Shown in pieces: positions 34,258 to 41,925 of a stretch of DNA of 64,000 nucleotides. The stretch is from Methyloligella solikamskensis (GTDB lineage Bacteria > Pseudomonadota > Alphaproteobacteria > Rhizobiales > Methyloligellaceae), in assembly GCF_042676065.1 (NCBI RefSeq), contig NZ_JBHTJO010000001.1:124001-188000 (forward strand), given 5' to 3'. Under the pieces are notes generated by a model that was not told where the DNA came from, did not search any database, and saw only the letters and a list, made by a program, of their open reading frames with translations. Position 1 is the first letter of the stretch. Every line of letters starts with the position of its first letter. Both the position numbers and the translations under genes were made by a program.

Positions 34258-35040
34258 TCAAACGTCGATTAGGCCGAGATAGATCGCCTTGACCACCGCA
34301 TGGGTCTTGTTGCTGGCGTTCAGCTTGGCGATAGCGTGGCGGAGATGGGTCTCCACGGTGGCCTGGGAGATGAACAGGATATCGGCGGTGTCGGCCACGG
34401 TCTTGCCCCGGGCCGCCCAGGAGAGCGCGTCGCGCTCGCGGTCGGTGAGGGCCACGGCCGTGCGCGGATCGGCCTGGGTCTCCAGCAGCCCCTGGCGGTT
34501 GCGGTGCTGCTCGGCGATGATGTCGATCGCCCGCTGCGCCCAATAGATCATGATCAGGTGCAGGTCGTAGCGCTTCCGCGACAGCAGGAAGCGGTATTTC
34601 TTCACCGGATCGGTCCAATAGAAGGCGGAAGAGGACGAAAACACCCGTCCCAGCGGGTCCGTGTAGTGGAACGGAACCACAAATCCTTCCGTGAAACCGT
34701 GGTCGTGGGCCGCTTCCATGACCTTGCAGGCGCCGGATTTTCGGCCCGAACCGTCGTAATCCGGGACTTGCACCTCGGCCCAGGAGAAGGGTGTGTTGCT
34801 TCGTCTTACCCGCGTGACGCAGGGGTCGACATGTACAAACCCATTAGAAATGTAGGTTTGAACCCAATTCTCGGGCGTCGTTCCAATATAGTACGGGATA
34901 TCAACATGCGGATTACCAGCGTCCAGCATGTTGAATGAAGAAAATCCGAAATCCTCGATGATATCTTGCAGCGCGTGCTTTAGCTCATCTGTCGAGCTGC
35001 AAGTCTCAATGGATCCGATCGCCTCTTCCAATTTAATCAT
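34258..35040 (-). CDS. LuxR-type quorum-sensing transcriptional regulator
   Basis: This 260-residue protein has an N-terminal autoinducer-binding domain and a C-terminal LuxR helix-turn-helix. The signal-pocket residues are all present: Trp and Tyr in NWVQTYISNGFVHVDP with the Asp-Pro pair, Trp in TPFSWAEVQ, and Gly in DHGFTEGFVVPFH. The HTH reads LTDRERDALSWAARGKTVAD through ISQATVETHLRHAIAKL. It should bind the acyl-homoserine lactone made by the adjacent synthase, and it is divergently transcribed from that gene with 91 nt between the starts. A perfect palindrome lies 10 nt before its start codon. Confidence 0.93.
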   Translation of the reverse strand: MIKLEEAIGSIETCSSTDELKHALQDIIEDFGFSSFNMLDAGNPHVDIPYYIGTTPENWVQTYISNGFVHVDPCVTRVRRSNTPFSWAEVQVPDYDGSGRKSGACKVMEAAHDHGFTEGFVVPFHYTDPLGRVFSSSSAFYWTDPVKKYRFLLSRKRYDLHLIMIYWAQRAIDIIAEQHRNRQGLLETQADPRTAVALTDRERDALSWAARGKTVADTADILFISQATVETHLRHAIAKLNASNKTHAVVKAIYLGLIDV

Positions 35041-35049
35041 TACTTAAAC

Positions 35050-35065
35050 TCCCGATTTTTCGGGA
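35050..35065. promoter_or_regulatory. candidate LuxR operator in the luxR-luxI spacer
   Basis: TCCCGA-TTTT-TCGGGA is a perfect palindrome in the 91-nt region between divergent luxR and luxI, 10 nt upstream of the luxR ATG and 67 nt upstream of the luxI ATG. Its dyad form and position suit a lux-box-like site, although the bases differ from the Vibrio consensus. It could also fold as a hairpin in the luxR leader. Confidence 0.45.
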
Positions 35066-35131
35066 CTGGTGCTCCTTGCCCGTGGGCGTGACAGTGGAGG
35101 CGAGTTTCACATTAAGACGGCGGTCCAGGTC

Positions 35132-35791
35132 ATGGATAACGTTTCGCAATCCTACCGCGCGGTTTTCTGCCGAGCCAAAGACGATCCGCACACTGTCTAT
35201 GGCTTACAGCGGTTTCGCAAGGCACTCTTTGTAGACGAACTCGGCTGGGACCTCGCCACTTTCGGCGATCGGGAATCCGATCAGTTCGATACAGACGCCG
35301 CCATTCACTGCGCCCTGATGCGGGGCGACGAGATCATGGGCGGTTTTCGCGCAATTCCTACGAACAATAGTTACCTCGTCAAGGACGTGTTTCCGCAGCT
35401 CGCAACATTGCGTGCCTATCCCTCGCGCGCAGATGTGTGGGAGATAAGTCGCTTCGGTGTGGCTCCCTGCACCGAGCGACTTCATCTCGCGCGGGTACTC
35501 TATTCCTTGATGTTCCGCTTCGGCTATTCGCGCCGGGCTACGGCCCTCGTCGCCCTGGCCGACCTCACCTATGAGCGGTTCCTTACCCGGCTCGGCATCC
35601 GTACGCGGCGCTACGGCCCTCCCCAGATCATCGGCACCGACCGCTCCGGGCGCCAGCTTCGCGCCGTGGCGGGCGAAATCCCGCTGCAGGACCAGGCCGG
35701 CGAGAAATTTCAGACGCTTCTTTCACTAGCCAACAAATTGGACGTTCAAGATGAGACACTTGTTCGCGGATCTGAGCGCATTTCGGCGTGA
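35132..35791 (+). CDS. LuxI-family acyl-homoserine-lactone synthase
   Basis: This 219-residue protein has the invariant LuxI positions: Arg and Trp in LQRFRKALFVDELGWDL, Glu/Asp in RESDQFDTDAAIH, Arg in MGGFRAIPTNNSY, Phe in DVFPQL, and Glu and Arg in DVWEISRFGV. These enzymes join SAM and an acyl-ACP or acyl-CoA into a homoserine-lactone signal. The conserved core starts about 20 residues after the ATG at 35132; an ATG at 35069 would overlap the promoter region. It is paired with a divergent luxR. The downstream P450 start codon lies 41 nt inside its 3' end. Confidence 0.92.
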   Translation: MDNVSQSYRAVFCRAKDDPHTVYGLQRFRKALFVDELGWDLATFGDRESDQFDTDAAIHCALMRGDEIMGGFRAIPTNNSYLVKDVFPQLATLRAYPSRADVWEISRFGVAPCTERLHLARVLYSLMFRFGYSRRATALVALADLTYERFLTRLGIRTRRYGPPQIIGTDRSGRQLRAVAGEIPLQDQAGEKFQTLLSLANKLDVQDETLVRGSERISA

Positions 35792-37040
35792 CCCTCTCGG
35801 CTTCATGCTGGAGAAGGGCAATGGCACCGACGCACCGTTGGTCAAGCTCGCCCTCGGCCCTCAGCCGGTCTATCTGGTCAATTCACCCGAGTTGGTGAAG
35901 CCGGTCCTCAATCACACCGAGGAGGAGATCGACAAGGGCAAGTACATCAAAAAGCTGAAACCGGCCTTCGGCAACAGCTTCCTCCTGATGAGCGGCAAGG
36001 AATCCAAGCGCCGCCGCGAAGTGGTGCACGCCAAGCTCGGCCGTTCCACCGTGCTGGAGCAGGTGCCGGCCATGGCGGCGACCATCCGGCAGCTTGCCGG
36101 TGCGCTCGCCCTGGAAGAGCAGTTCAACGTCCATAAGGTGACCGGCCCGCTGACCTTGCGGCTGATCTCCGTCGCCCTGTTCGGCCATCAGGTGCTTTCG
36201 CCGGCCGACGAGCTTGCGCTGCTCCGGGCGGTTCACCTCATCGAATACGAACTTGAGCAGGACATGTTCCGCATCTGGCCGCGGGGCCCGAAATCCTGGC
36301 TGCGGCGCCGGCGGAAATATGCCGAAGCCCACCGGATCATGGGTCTGGTCGTGAAGCGGGTGCGCGAGAATGCGGGCAGCTCCAGCGTGCTCACCTCTCT
36401 GGAGGAGATGGGCCTTTCGGACAACGACATCCGGGACGAGATCCTGACCATGCTGCTGGCGGGCCATCACACGACGGCGTCCGCGGCAGTCTGGCTCCTC
36501 TACTACCTGACCACCCAGCCCGGTCTGGCCGACCGAATCGCTCGGGAGTGTTCTACGGTTACCGACGACTCAGGAGACATCATCGCGGCGGACCTGAAAA
36601 ACGCGCCCACTAGCATGGCGCTCGCACGGGAGGTGCTCCGGCTCTACCCGTCGGCCTGGTGGTTCTCGCGGGAGACCAAGAAGACCGTCGAAATCGGAGG
36701 GGAAACGCTGAAGAAGGGCAGCGCTCTGATCATCTGCCCCTGGCAGCTCCAGCGCCATCCGGCCTATTGGGACGATCCGAACTCGTTCCGGATGGACCGT
36801 TCCTTCAACAGCAAAGCCTATATCCCCTTCGGGGTCGGCCCGCGCACCTGCGTCGGCATGGGGGTGGCCTTGCTGGAGCTCCAGCTTCTGGCACTGGAAT
36901 TCGCCTCCGCTTATCACCTGTCGGCGGTGAGCGAGGTGCCGGCACCGCAGCCGAGGGCGTCTCTCACCCTGGTGCCGCCACCGATCGAGCTCAGCCTCAC
37001 CATTCGTGAGAACATTGCGTTCGACGAAGCGGCGGCCTGA
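35751..37040 (+). CDS. cytochrome P450
   Basis: This 429-residue soluble P450 has all landmark motifs: I-helix oxygen-binding LAGHHTTASAA, K-helix ExxR in LAREVLRLYPSAWW, the R of the PERF-like region (DDPNSFRMDRSF), and the heme-ligand loop FGVGPRTCVGMG. No membrane anchor or fused reductase is present, so it depends on external ferredoxin or flavodoxin partners, none of which are adjacent. The ATG lies inside luxI with a 41-nt overlap, so the two proteins are probably made together. The natural candidate substrate is the acyl chain of the signal or its acyl precursor; that is inference. A small ORF follows 5 nt after the stop. Confidence 0.92.
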   Translation: MRHLFADLSAFRRDPLGFMLEKGNGTDAPLVKLALGPQPVYLVNSPELVKPVLNHTEEEIDKGKYIKKLKPAFGNSFLLMSGKESKRRREVVHAKLGRSTVLEQVPAMAATIRQLAGALALEEQFNVHKVTGPLTLRLISVALFGHQVLSPADELALLRAVHLIEYELEQDMFRIWPRGPKSWLRRRRKYAEAHRIMGLVVKRVRENAGSSSVLTSLEEMGLSDNDIRDEILTMLLAGHHTTASAAVWLLYYLTTQPGLADRIARECSTVTDDSGDIIAADLKNAPTSMALAREVLRLYPSAWWFSRETKKTVEIGGETLKKGSALIICPWQLQRHPAYWDDPNSFRMDRSFNSKAYIPFGVGPRTCVGMGVALLELQLLALEFASAYHLSAVSEVPAPQPRASLTLVPPPIELSLTIRENIAFDEAAA

Positions 37041-37045
37041 TCGTC

Positions 37046-37270
37046 GTGTCGGCGAATCGCATCAATCAGGAACTCGGGCCGGACACTGTTACCGGCCCGA
37101 ATTCCGACGTTTCCAAAGACAAATCCGATTCCATCTGGCCGATGATCGCCGCCATCGATTATCTGATGGTCGAGATGAAGGACATGAGTCCCATGAGCGC
37201 TCATTTCCTGCGAATGGCGCGCCAAAACCTTCTCGACGAGTTTTTCGCCAAGAAAACCTCCGATAAGTAG
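37046..37270 (+). CDS. small ORF after the P450 gene, unknown function
   Basis: This 74-residue soluble protein starts with GTG 37046 five bases after the P450 stop, so it is likely the third gene of the luxI-P450 operon. The N-terminal third is polar and probably disordered (SANRINQELGPDTVTGPNSD); the rest is helical and amphipathic, Met-rich (MIAAIDYLMVEMKDMSPMSA, then HFLRMARQNLLDEFFAKK). I do not recognise a family. An internal ATG start would leave the helical part alone. The base composition and spacing look real, but expression is unproven. Confidence 0.6.
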   Translation: MSANRINQELGPDTVTGPNSDVSKDKSDSIWPMIAAIDYLMVEMKDMSPMSAHFLRMARQNLLDEFFAKKTSDK

Positions 37271-37476
37271 GCGCGCGCGAGCGGGATCGGTAGGAACGCC
37301 CGCGCGGCAGCTTCCTGTGGAAATCGTGAGGCTTGCGAGAAAAAGCGCTGCAAGCTCAAGCTCTTCTGTCATCTTGCCATTTTCCTGCCCGAGAGACATG
37401 CGGAACTGGGGTCCCAGCGGCCCGCCGGTCTCTCTGGCGCGTTCGAGGCCGCTCATTTGTAAGGAGGCGGGGGTAC

Positions 37477-37956
37477 ATGCGTGACATTCGTAGAGATTTG
37501 CAGGATCGGGCCCAGCTGCTCGAGGAGGAGATCACGGCTGCGCAGACGCAGTTCGAGCAGAAGGTGGAGCAGCTCAAGACCGAGCGCGACACCCGGATCC
37601 ACGAGATCAAGGACGAGCTCAATGCGCTGGGCCGGCTGATCGATGCCGAGAAGCGGCGTATGGAAGGCGGCGGCGCTTCCCAGCCGTCTGCCGAAGTGGC
37701 CACGCTTCCGCCGAACCAGCAGGCGCTGATCGACTTCGTCCTGCGCAAGCTCGGCGAGAATGGTCCGATGACCCTGGATCAGCTGCGCAATCTTTCGATC
37801 CAGGAAGGCTTCTTCTCCGATCCCGAAGCGGCGGGACGCGGCATGCAGACGATCCTGATGGCTGTGGCCCGCGGCGGCCGAATCCGGCAGCTGCCGAATG
37901 GCACGTTCGCGCCGGCGCTGCTCATGGACACGCTGCGCCAGCGGCAGGCCGTCTAG
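37477..37956 (+). CDS. coiled-coil protein with C-terminal winged-helix-like region
   Basis: This 159-residue soluble protein opens with a charged coiled coil (residues 1-62: DRAQLLEEEITAAQTQFEQK, then LKTERDTRIHEIKDELNALG). A hinge rich in Ser, Pro and Gln follows, then a helical module (QALIDFVLRKLGENGPMTLD through ILMAVARGGRIRQLPNGTFA) that looks like a small winged helix with a beta hairpin. This suggests a DNA- or protein-binding dimer. I cannot assign a family. ATG at 37477 has AAGGAGG 9 nt upstream, which sets the start. It overlaps the convergent plsC gene by 4 nt. Confidence 0.75.
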   Translation: MRDIRRDLQDRAQLLEEEITAAQTQFEQKVEQLKTERDTRIHEIKDELNALGRLIDAEKRRMEGGGASQPSAEVATLPPNQQALIDFVLRKLGENGPMTLDQLRNLSIQEGFFSDPEAAGRGMQTILMAVARGGRIRQLPNGTFAPALLMDTLRQRQAV

Positions 37957-38795
37957 GCCGGCTCGGCGATTTCGCCGTCAATCGGTGCGGCGGGGCTTTG
38001 CGGCTCGAGCGGCTTTCCACGGGCCAGCTCGATAACGTCCCGCCGTACTCTCTCTTCCGTGTAGCGGGCCAACTCCTTCCGGCCCGCGAAATCATCCAGC
38101 GGCACAGGCGGCCCGAGACGGATCGAGACATCCAGGGGCCCGAGGCCCAGCAGCCGCCAGCCGTGGCTTCCCATATCCATATCGCCGTACCAGCCGATAA
38201 GGTGGCGCTGACGGCTGCCCACGGGCAGGCCGTAGATCTTGCGATAGGTGATCGCCAGGGTCTGGACGGAGATGTCTGGATGGACCGCCTCGTCTCCTGA
38301 CGGCTTCACGGCGGCGAAAAGCGACGTCTTGAAGGGCAGCACGGTGTTGCCGTCGCTGCTGGTGCCCTCGGCGAACAGAACCACCGTATCGCCCGCTTCC
38401 AGCCGCCGCAGGATCTCGCTGGTTTTCTCCGTAACCTCGGTCTTCCGTTCGCGATTGACGAAGACCGTGCGCTGAAGCTTGGCAAGCCAGCTTACGAAGG
38501 GCCAGCTCGAGATCTCCCGCTTGGCGATGAAGGAGACCGGCGCGATTGCGGAGATCACCGGGATGTCGAGCCAGGAGACGTGGTTGGAGACGAGGAGCAC
38601 GCCCTTATCCGATTCCACGCTGCCTTCCAGAGAGACGCGAATCCCTAAAATCTTGCAGACCCAGCGATGGTACCAATGGGGGAAGCGGCGAGCGTAGTTC
38701 GAGCCGGAGCGCACGAAGAAGAGCTGGAGCGGCATCAGCGGCACGGTGAAGAGCAGGAACGCCGCCAGCACGACGAAGGCTCGGATATGGCGCAT
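37953..38795 (-). CDS. plsC: 1-acyl-sn-glycerol-3-phosphate acyltransferase
   Basis: This 280-residue membrane-associated acyltransferase has an N-terminal hydrophobic segment (IRAFVVLAAFLLFTVPLM), the catalytic NHVSWLD (HX4D type), block II (FVNRERKTEVTEK), and block III FAEGTSSDG. It converts lysophosphatidate to phosphatidate in phospholipid synthesis. It ends convergently with the coiled-coil gene. Upstream, the fur-family gene lies 8 nt away on the same strand, so it ends the operon that starts near nifU. Confidence 0.9.
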   Translation of the reverse strand: MRHIRAFVVLAAFLLFTVPLMPLQLFFVRSGSNYARRFPHWYHRWVCKILGIRVSLEGSVESDKGVLLVSNHVSWLDIPVISAIAPVSFIAKREISSWPFVSWLAKLQRTVFVNRERKTEVTEKTSEILRRLEAGDTVVLFAEGTSSDGNTVLPFKTSLFAAVKPSGDEAVHPDISVQTLAITYRKIYGLPVGSRQRHLIGWYGDMDMGSHGWRLLGLGPLDVSIRLGPPVPLDDFAGRKELARYTEERVRRDVIELARGKPLEPQSPAAPIDGEIAEPA

Positions 38796-38803
38796 GGTGT
38801 CCC

Positions 38804-39256
38804 TCAGCCTTTCCGCTTCTTGAGCGGCATGCCGAACAGCTCCAGCCGGTGGCCGGTGAGACGGTAGCCCAGCTCCTCGGCCACGCGCTCCTGAAGGCGT
38901 TCGATCTGCTCGTTGCGGAATTCGATCACTTGGCCGGTGTTCACGTCAATCAGGTGATCGTGATGGGCATGATGGGCGGGCTCATAGCGGGCGCGCCCAT
39001 CGCCGAAATCGTGGCGCTCCAAAATCCCCGCCTCTTCGAGACGCCGGACCGTGCGATAGACAGTGGAAAGCGAGATGCGCTGATCCTGGGCGTGGGCCCG
39101 GCGGTGCACCTCCTCGACGTCCGGATGATCGTCGGCGTTGGAGAGCACGCGCGCGATGACCCGGCGCTGATCCGTCATGCGCAGGCCGTTTTCCGCGCAA
39201 AGGCGTTCAATGCGGGTTTCAGGGGCAGCGGACTTTTGGGCAACAGGCTTGGTCAT
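38804..39256 (-). CDS. fur: Fur family metal-responsive regulator
   Basis: This 150-residue Fur-fold regulator has a winged helix at residues 20-85 (RMTDQRRVIARVLSNADDHP, then ISLSTVYRTVRRLEEAG) and the metal-binding region YEPAHHAHHDHLIDVNTGQV with clustered His. No Cys-x-x-Cys zinc site is visible, as in rhizobial Fur/Mur proteins, which answer to manganese rather than iron. Irr-type heme regulatory motifs are absent. The preceding gene is rimI (38 nt) and the following plsC (8 nt), the usual Hyphomicrobiales order. Fur or Mur cannot be separated from sequence alone. Confidence 0.9.
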   Translation of the reverse strand: MTKPVAQKSAAPETRIERLCAENGLRMTDQRRVIARVLSNADDHPDVEEVHRRAHAQDQRISLSTVYRTVRRLEEAGILERHDFGDGRARYEPAHHAHHDHLIDVNTGQVIEFRNEQIERLQERVAEELGYRLTGHRLELFGMPLKKRKG

Positions 39257-39294
39257 CGCTCTCGCTTTTCGGCAAAGATTCGCCCGCTCAGTTG

Positions 39295-39804
39295 CTACCG
39301 GCTCGGCCCCTGTTCGGCAAGGCGGTCGTCACCGAGCCGCTCGTCAGTAAGCGCCTCGTCCAGGGTCAAGCTCAGAATAGCTGCGTCGCCGCCATCGGCA
39401 TAGTAGGCGGCCCGCCGGCCCACAGGCTTGGCGCCAAGCCCGCGATAAAGGGTGAGCGCGGCTGCGTTTTCCTCATCCACCTCAAGGAAAAGATGCTTGG
39501 CGCCTCGGGACTTGAGCACCGCGATCGCTGCTTCCAGAAGGCTACGGCCAATGCCCATTCCTCTGGCTTCAGGCATTACGGCCAAGGTGAGGATTTCCGC
39601 CTCGTCAGCCGCCATGCGGGTCAGCAGAAAGCCGGTGGCCGCGCCGTCCTCGGCGCAGAGGAAGCAGACGCAATCGGGCGCGGCGAGGAAGACTTCCAAA
39701 AGCTCCGCATCCCAGGGGGAAGCGAAACAGGCGGCATGCACGTCTGCCAAAGCGTCGGCGTCCTCCACCGCGGCCGGGCGCGCCACGATGCCGCCCGCCG
39801 GCAT
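39295..39804 (-). CDS. rimI: ribosomal protein S18 alanine N-acetyltransferase
   Basis: This 169-residue GNAT acetyltransferase has the acetyl-CoA motif RGMGIGRSLLEAAI (about residues 85-98), then KHLFLEVDEENAAALTLYRG and a RimI-like end. RimI acetylates the N-terminal Ala of S18. The start codon shares a base with the tsaB stop, the usual tsaB-rimI pairing, so translation is coupled. The C-terminus is longer than E. coli RimI by about 20 residues. Confidence 0.9.
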   Translation of the reverse strand: MPAGGIVARPAAVEDADALADVHAACFASPWDAELLEVFLAAPDCVCFLCAEDGAATGFLLTRMAADEAEILTLAVMPEARGMGIGRSLLEAAIAVLKSRGAKHLFLEVDEENAAALTLYRGLGAKPVGRRAAYYADGGDAAILSLTLDEALTDERLGDDRLAEQGPSR

Positions 39805-40481
39805 CAGAGCCTCTCCACGGCTTTGCCGACCTGCGGCTTGGCATCGGGCGGACGCAGATAGAACGGCTTGAGGCTTGTGATTGGCTCGGATGCTTTGCCG
39901 GCGAGCTTGGCCAGCGCTGCGGCGTCAGGCTGAAGCTCAGGCGCGGCCGTCACCAGATCCGGCTTGGCCGCTTTGGCCAGCGCCTCGGCCCCGCTTCCGA
40001 GCACCACGCGAATGTCCTCCGGCAGGGAGGCCGCGGCTTCGTCCGGATGGAGGAGCGTGGGACCGGCACGCAGAGCGCCGTCAGCCTCGAAAGTCGCGAA
40101 ATAGAGAGAATCGCGTCTTGCATCGATGGCGATGGCGAAGGGCGCAGCGTCATTCAGCCCGTCCTCGACGGCACGGGCCGCCATGACGGACAGGGAATCG
40201 GTGCCCCAGAGCTCGACGCCCATGGCGAGCCCAAGACCGCGGGCGGCGGCAATGGCGATGCGGACACCGGTGAAGCTGCCGGGGCCGGTTGTGGCCGCGA
40301 CCCGGTCGAGATTGGCAAAAGCAAGGCCTGCGTCGGTCATGGCCGCCTCGATCATGGGCATGAGGGCTTCAGCGTGGCCGCGAGCCATGGCGGCCTGACG
40401 GTAGGCCAGGATCTCGCCGGTCTCGGACGCCACCGCAGCAGAGCAGTTGCTCATGCTGGTATCGAGCGCCAGGAGCCGCAT
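39804..40481 (-). CDS. tsaB: tRNA threonylcarbamoyladenosine biosynthesis protein TsaB
   Basis: This 225-residue ASKHA-fold protein begins RLLALDTSMSNCSAAVASE and has the TsaB marks HAEALMPMIEAAM, ATTGPGSFTGVRIAIAAARG and VMAARAV. TsaB is the scaffold partner of TsaD in making t6A37 on ANN-decoding tRNAs; it lacks the catalytic metal site itself. It sits between the nitroreductase gene (4 nt) and rimI (one-base overlap) on the same strand. Confidence 0.93.
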   Translation of the reverse strand: MRLLALDTSMSNCSAAVASETGEILAYRQAAMARGHAEALMPMIEAAMTDAGLAFANLDRVAATTGPGSFTGVRIAIAAARGLGLAMGVELWGTDSLSVMAARAVEDGLNDAAPFAIAIDARRDSLYFATFEADGALRAGPTLLHPDEAAASLPEDIRVVLGSGAEALAKAAKPDLVTAAPELQPDAAALAKLAGKASEPITSLKPFYLRPPDAKPQVGKAVERL

Positions 40482-40485
40482 GAGA

Positions 40486-41100
40486 TCAAACGATCTCGGC
40501 GATGTCGTCGAAATCGGGCCGAGGGCTGCGCGGCATCAGCTCGCTGTCGTCGCCATAGCCGATATTGCAGAGGAAGTTCGCCTTGTAGGGCGTGCCGGCG
40601 AAGAAGGCCTCGTCGACGCCCTTGGCATCGAAGCCGGACATGGGGCCGCAATCGAGGCCGAGCGCCCGGGCGGCGATAATCAAATAGGCGCCCTGGAGCG
40701 TGCCGTTGCGAAAAGCCGTCTCCTGGATCTTCTCAGGCTTGCCCTCGAACCAGCTCTTGGCGTTGGTGTGGGGGAATTGCTCGGGCAGCCGCTCGTAGAA
40801 CTCCAGGTCGTGGGCGATGATGGCGCAGACCGGAGCCTGCATCGTCTTTTCCTGGTTTCCCTCGGAGAGGAGCGGCTTGAGCTTCTCCTTGGCCTCCGGC
40901 GACTTCACGAAGACGAAGCGGGCCGGCAGGGTGTTTGCGCTGGTCGGCCCCATCTTCACGATGTCGATCAGCTGATGAAGGAGCTCGTCCGGCACCTCCT
41001 TGTCCAGCCAGGCGTTATGGGTCCGCGCGGCGTGGAAGAGCTGATCCAGCGCGGCCTCATCGAGGGCGAGCTTGGGGAGCGGCGTTTCGGAGTCAGACAT
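40486..41100 (-). CDS. nitroreductase family protein (malonic semialdehyde reductase RutE-like)
   Basis: This 204-residue FMN oxidoreductase resembles the RutE/HadB branch: FHAARTHNAWLDKEVPDELL, MGPTSANTLPARFVFVKSPE, the PVCAIIAHDLEFY strand, FRNGTLQGAYLIIAARALGL, and the ending CNIGYGDDSELMPRSPRPDF. RutE reduces malonic semialdehyde in the Rut pyrimidine pathway, but no other rut genes are here, so its role may be general reduction. It overlaps the upstream nifU by 8 nt, so the two are co-translated. Confidence 0.88.
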   Translation of the reverse strand: MSDSETPLPKLALDEAALDQLFHAARTHNAWLDKEVPDELLHQLIDIVKMGPTSANTLPARFVFVKSPEAKEKLKPLLSEGNQEKTMQAPVCAIIAHDLEFYERLPEQFPHTNAKSWFEGKPEKIQETAFRNGTLQGAYLIIAARALGLDCGPMSGFDAKGVDEAFFAGTPYKANFLCNIGYGDDSELMPRSPRPDFDDIAEIV

Positions 41101-41656
41101 TCAGGGGGCGGACTTCCTCGACCTCGGGGATGAAATGGCGCAGCAGATTCTCGATGCCATGCCGCAGGGTCGCCGTGGAGGACGGGCAGCCGGAGCAGGC
41201 GCCGCGCATATGCAGGTACACGATGCCGTCGCGGAAGCCCTGGAAGGTAATATCGCCGCCGTCCTGAGCCACTGCCGGGCGGACGCGAGTCTCCAGAAGC
41301 TCCTTGATGGTGGCGACGATCTCCTCGTCTTCCGGCTCGTAAAACTCCTCGTCGATGGGGAGATCGGGCTGCTGCTCAGCCGCAACCTCCGCGCCGGAGA
41401 TATAGTGCTCCATGATGGCGCCGAGGATGGCCGGCTTCAGATGCTGCCACTCGGAATCGTTCTTGGTGACGCTGATGAAGTCCGGGCCGAAGAAGACGCC
41501 GGAGACGCCCTGGATGTTGAACAGGCGCGCCGCCAGGGGCGAGTTGGCCGTCTCCTCGGGCTTCAGGAACTCCATGGTCCCTTCGCCCAGAACCGGCTGG
41601 CCGGGAAGGAACTTCAGCGTCGCGGGATTCGGTGTCGCTTCGGTCTGAATAAACAT
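41093..41656 (-). CDS. nifU: NifU family iron-sulfur scaffold protein (Nfu type)
   Basis: This 187-residue protein has an N-terminal Nfu_N domain (FIQTEATPNPATLKFLPGQP, then FNIQGVSGVFFGPDFISVTK) and a C-terminal NifU domain with the cluster-binding pair in MRGACSGCPSSTATLRHGIE. It carries and hands on Fe-S clusters. ATG at 41656 begins with the family's usual FIQTE; the upstream extension to 41734 is not family-like. An ICE-box palindrome about 98 nt upstream suggests control by Irr. It leads a cluster continuing through the nitroreductase, tsaB, rimI, fur and plsC. Confidence 0.92.
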   Translation of the reverse strand: MFIQTEATPNPATLKFLPGQPVLGEGTMEFLKPEETANSPLAARLFNIQGVSGVFFGPDFISVTKNDSEWQHLKPAILGAIMEHYISGAEVAAEQQPDLPIDEEFYEPEDEEIVATIKELLETRVRPAVAQDGGDITFQGFRDGIVYLHMRGACSGCPSSTATLRHGIENLLRHFIPEVEEVRPLNV

Positions 41657-41753
41657 GGCTTGCCTATACCTTGTCTCGGCGACTGGTCCCAGTCGGATGA
41701 CCTGCCAGTCGCCTAAATCGCGTGCACGCCCCATGGGGCGGCATGAACCTAGA

Positions 41754-41768
41754 TTAGAATTGTTCTAT
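41754..41768 (-). promoter_or_regulatory. Irr-type ICE box upstream of nifU
   Basis: TTAGAA-TTG-TTCTAT is a near-perfect inverted repeat matching the rhizobial iron control element pattern TTAGAA-N3-TTCTAA, bound by Irr. It lies 98 nt upstream of the nifU ATG in a GC-rich genome where such an AT-rich dyad is rare. Irr normally represses iron-using genes when heme is low, which suits an Fe-S scaffold. Confidence 0.6.
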
Positions 41769-41925
41769 ACGTAGGCACGGGCCTTTGAACTGTAAAGTGA
41801 ATCATAGCCGCCCGGTTCCGTCCTAGGAAGATTTCGGGGCCGAGATTCGGTCCTTTCTCCCCGCTTTGCGCGGTCTTGTCGCCCGCTCGCAGGCTTGTCC
41901 GTACCACGGTCGCAGGAGCGCGGGC

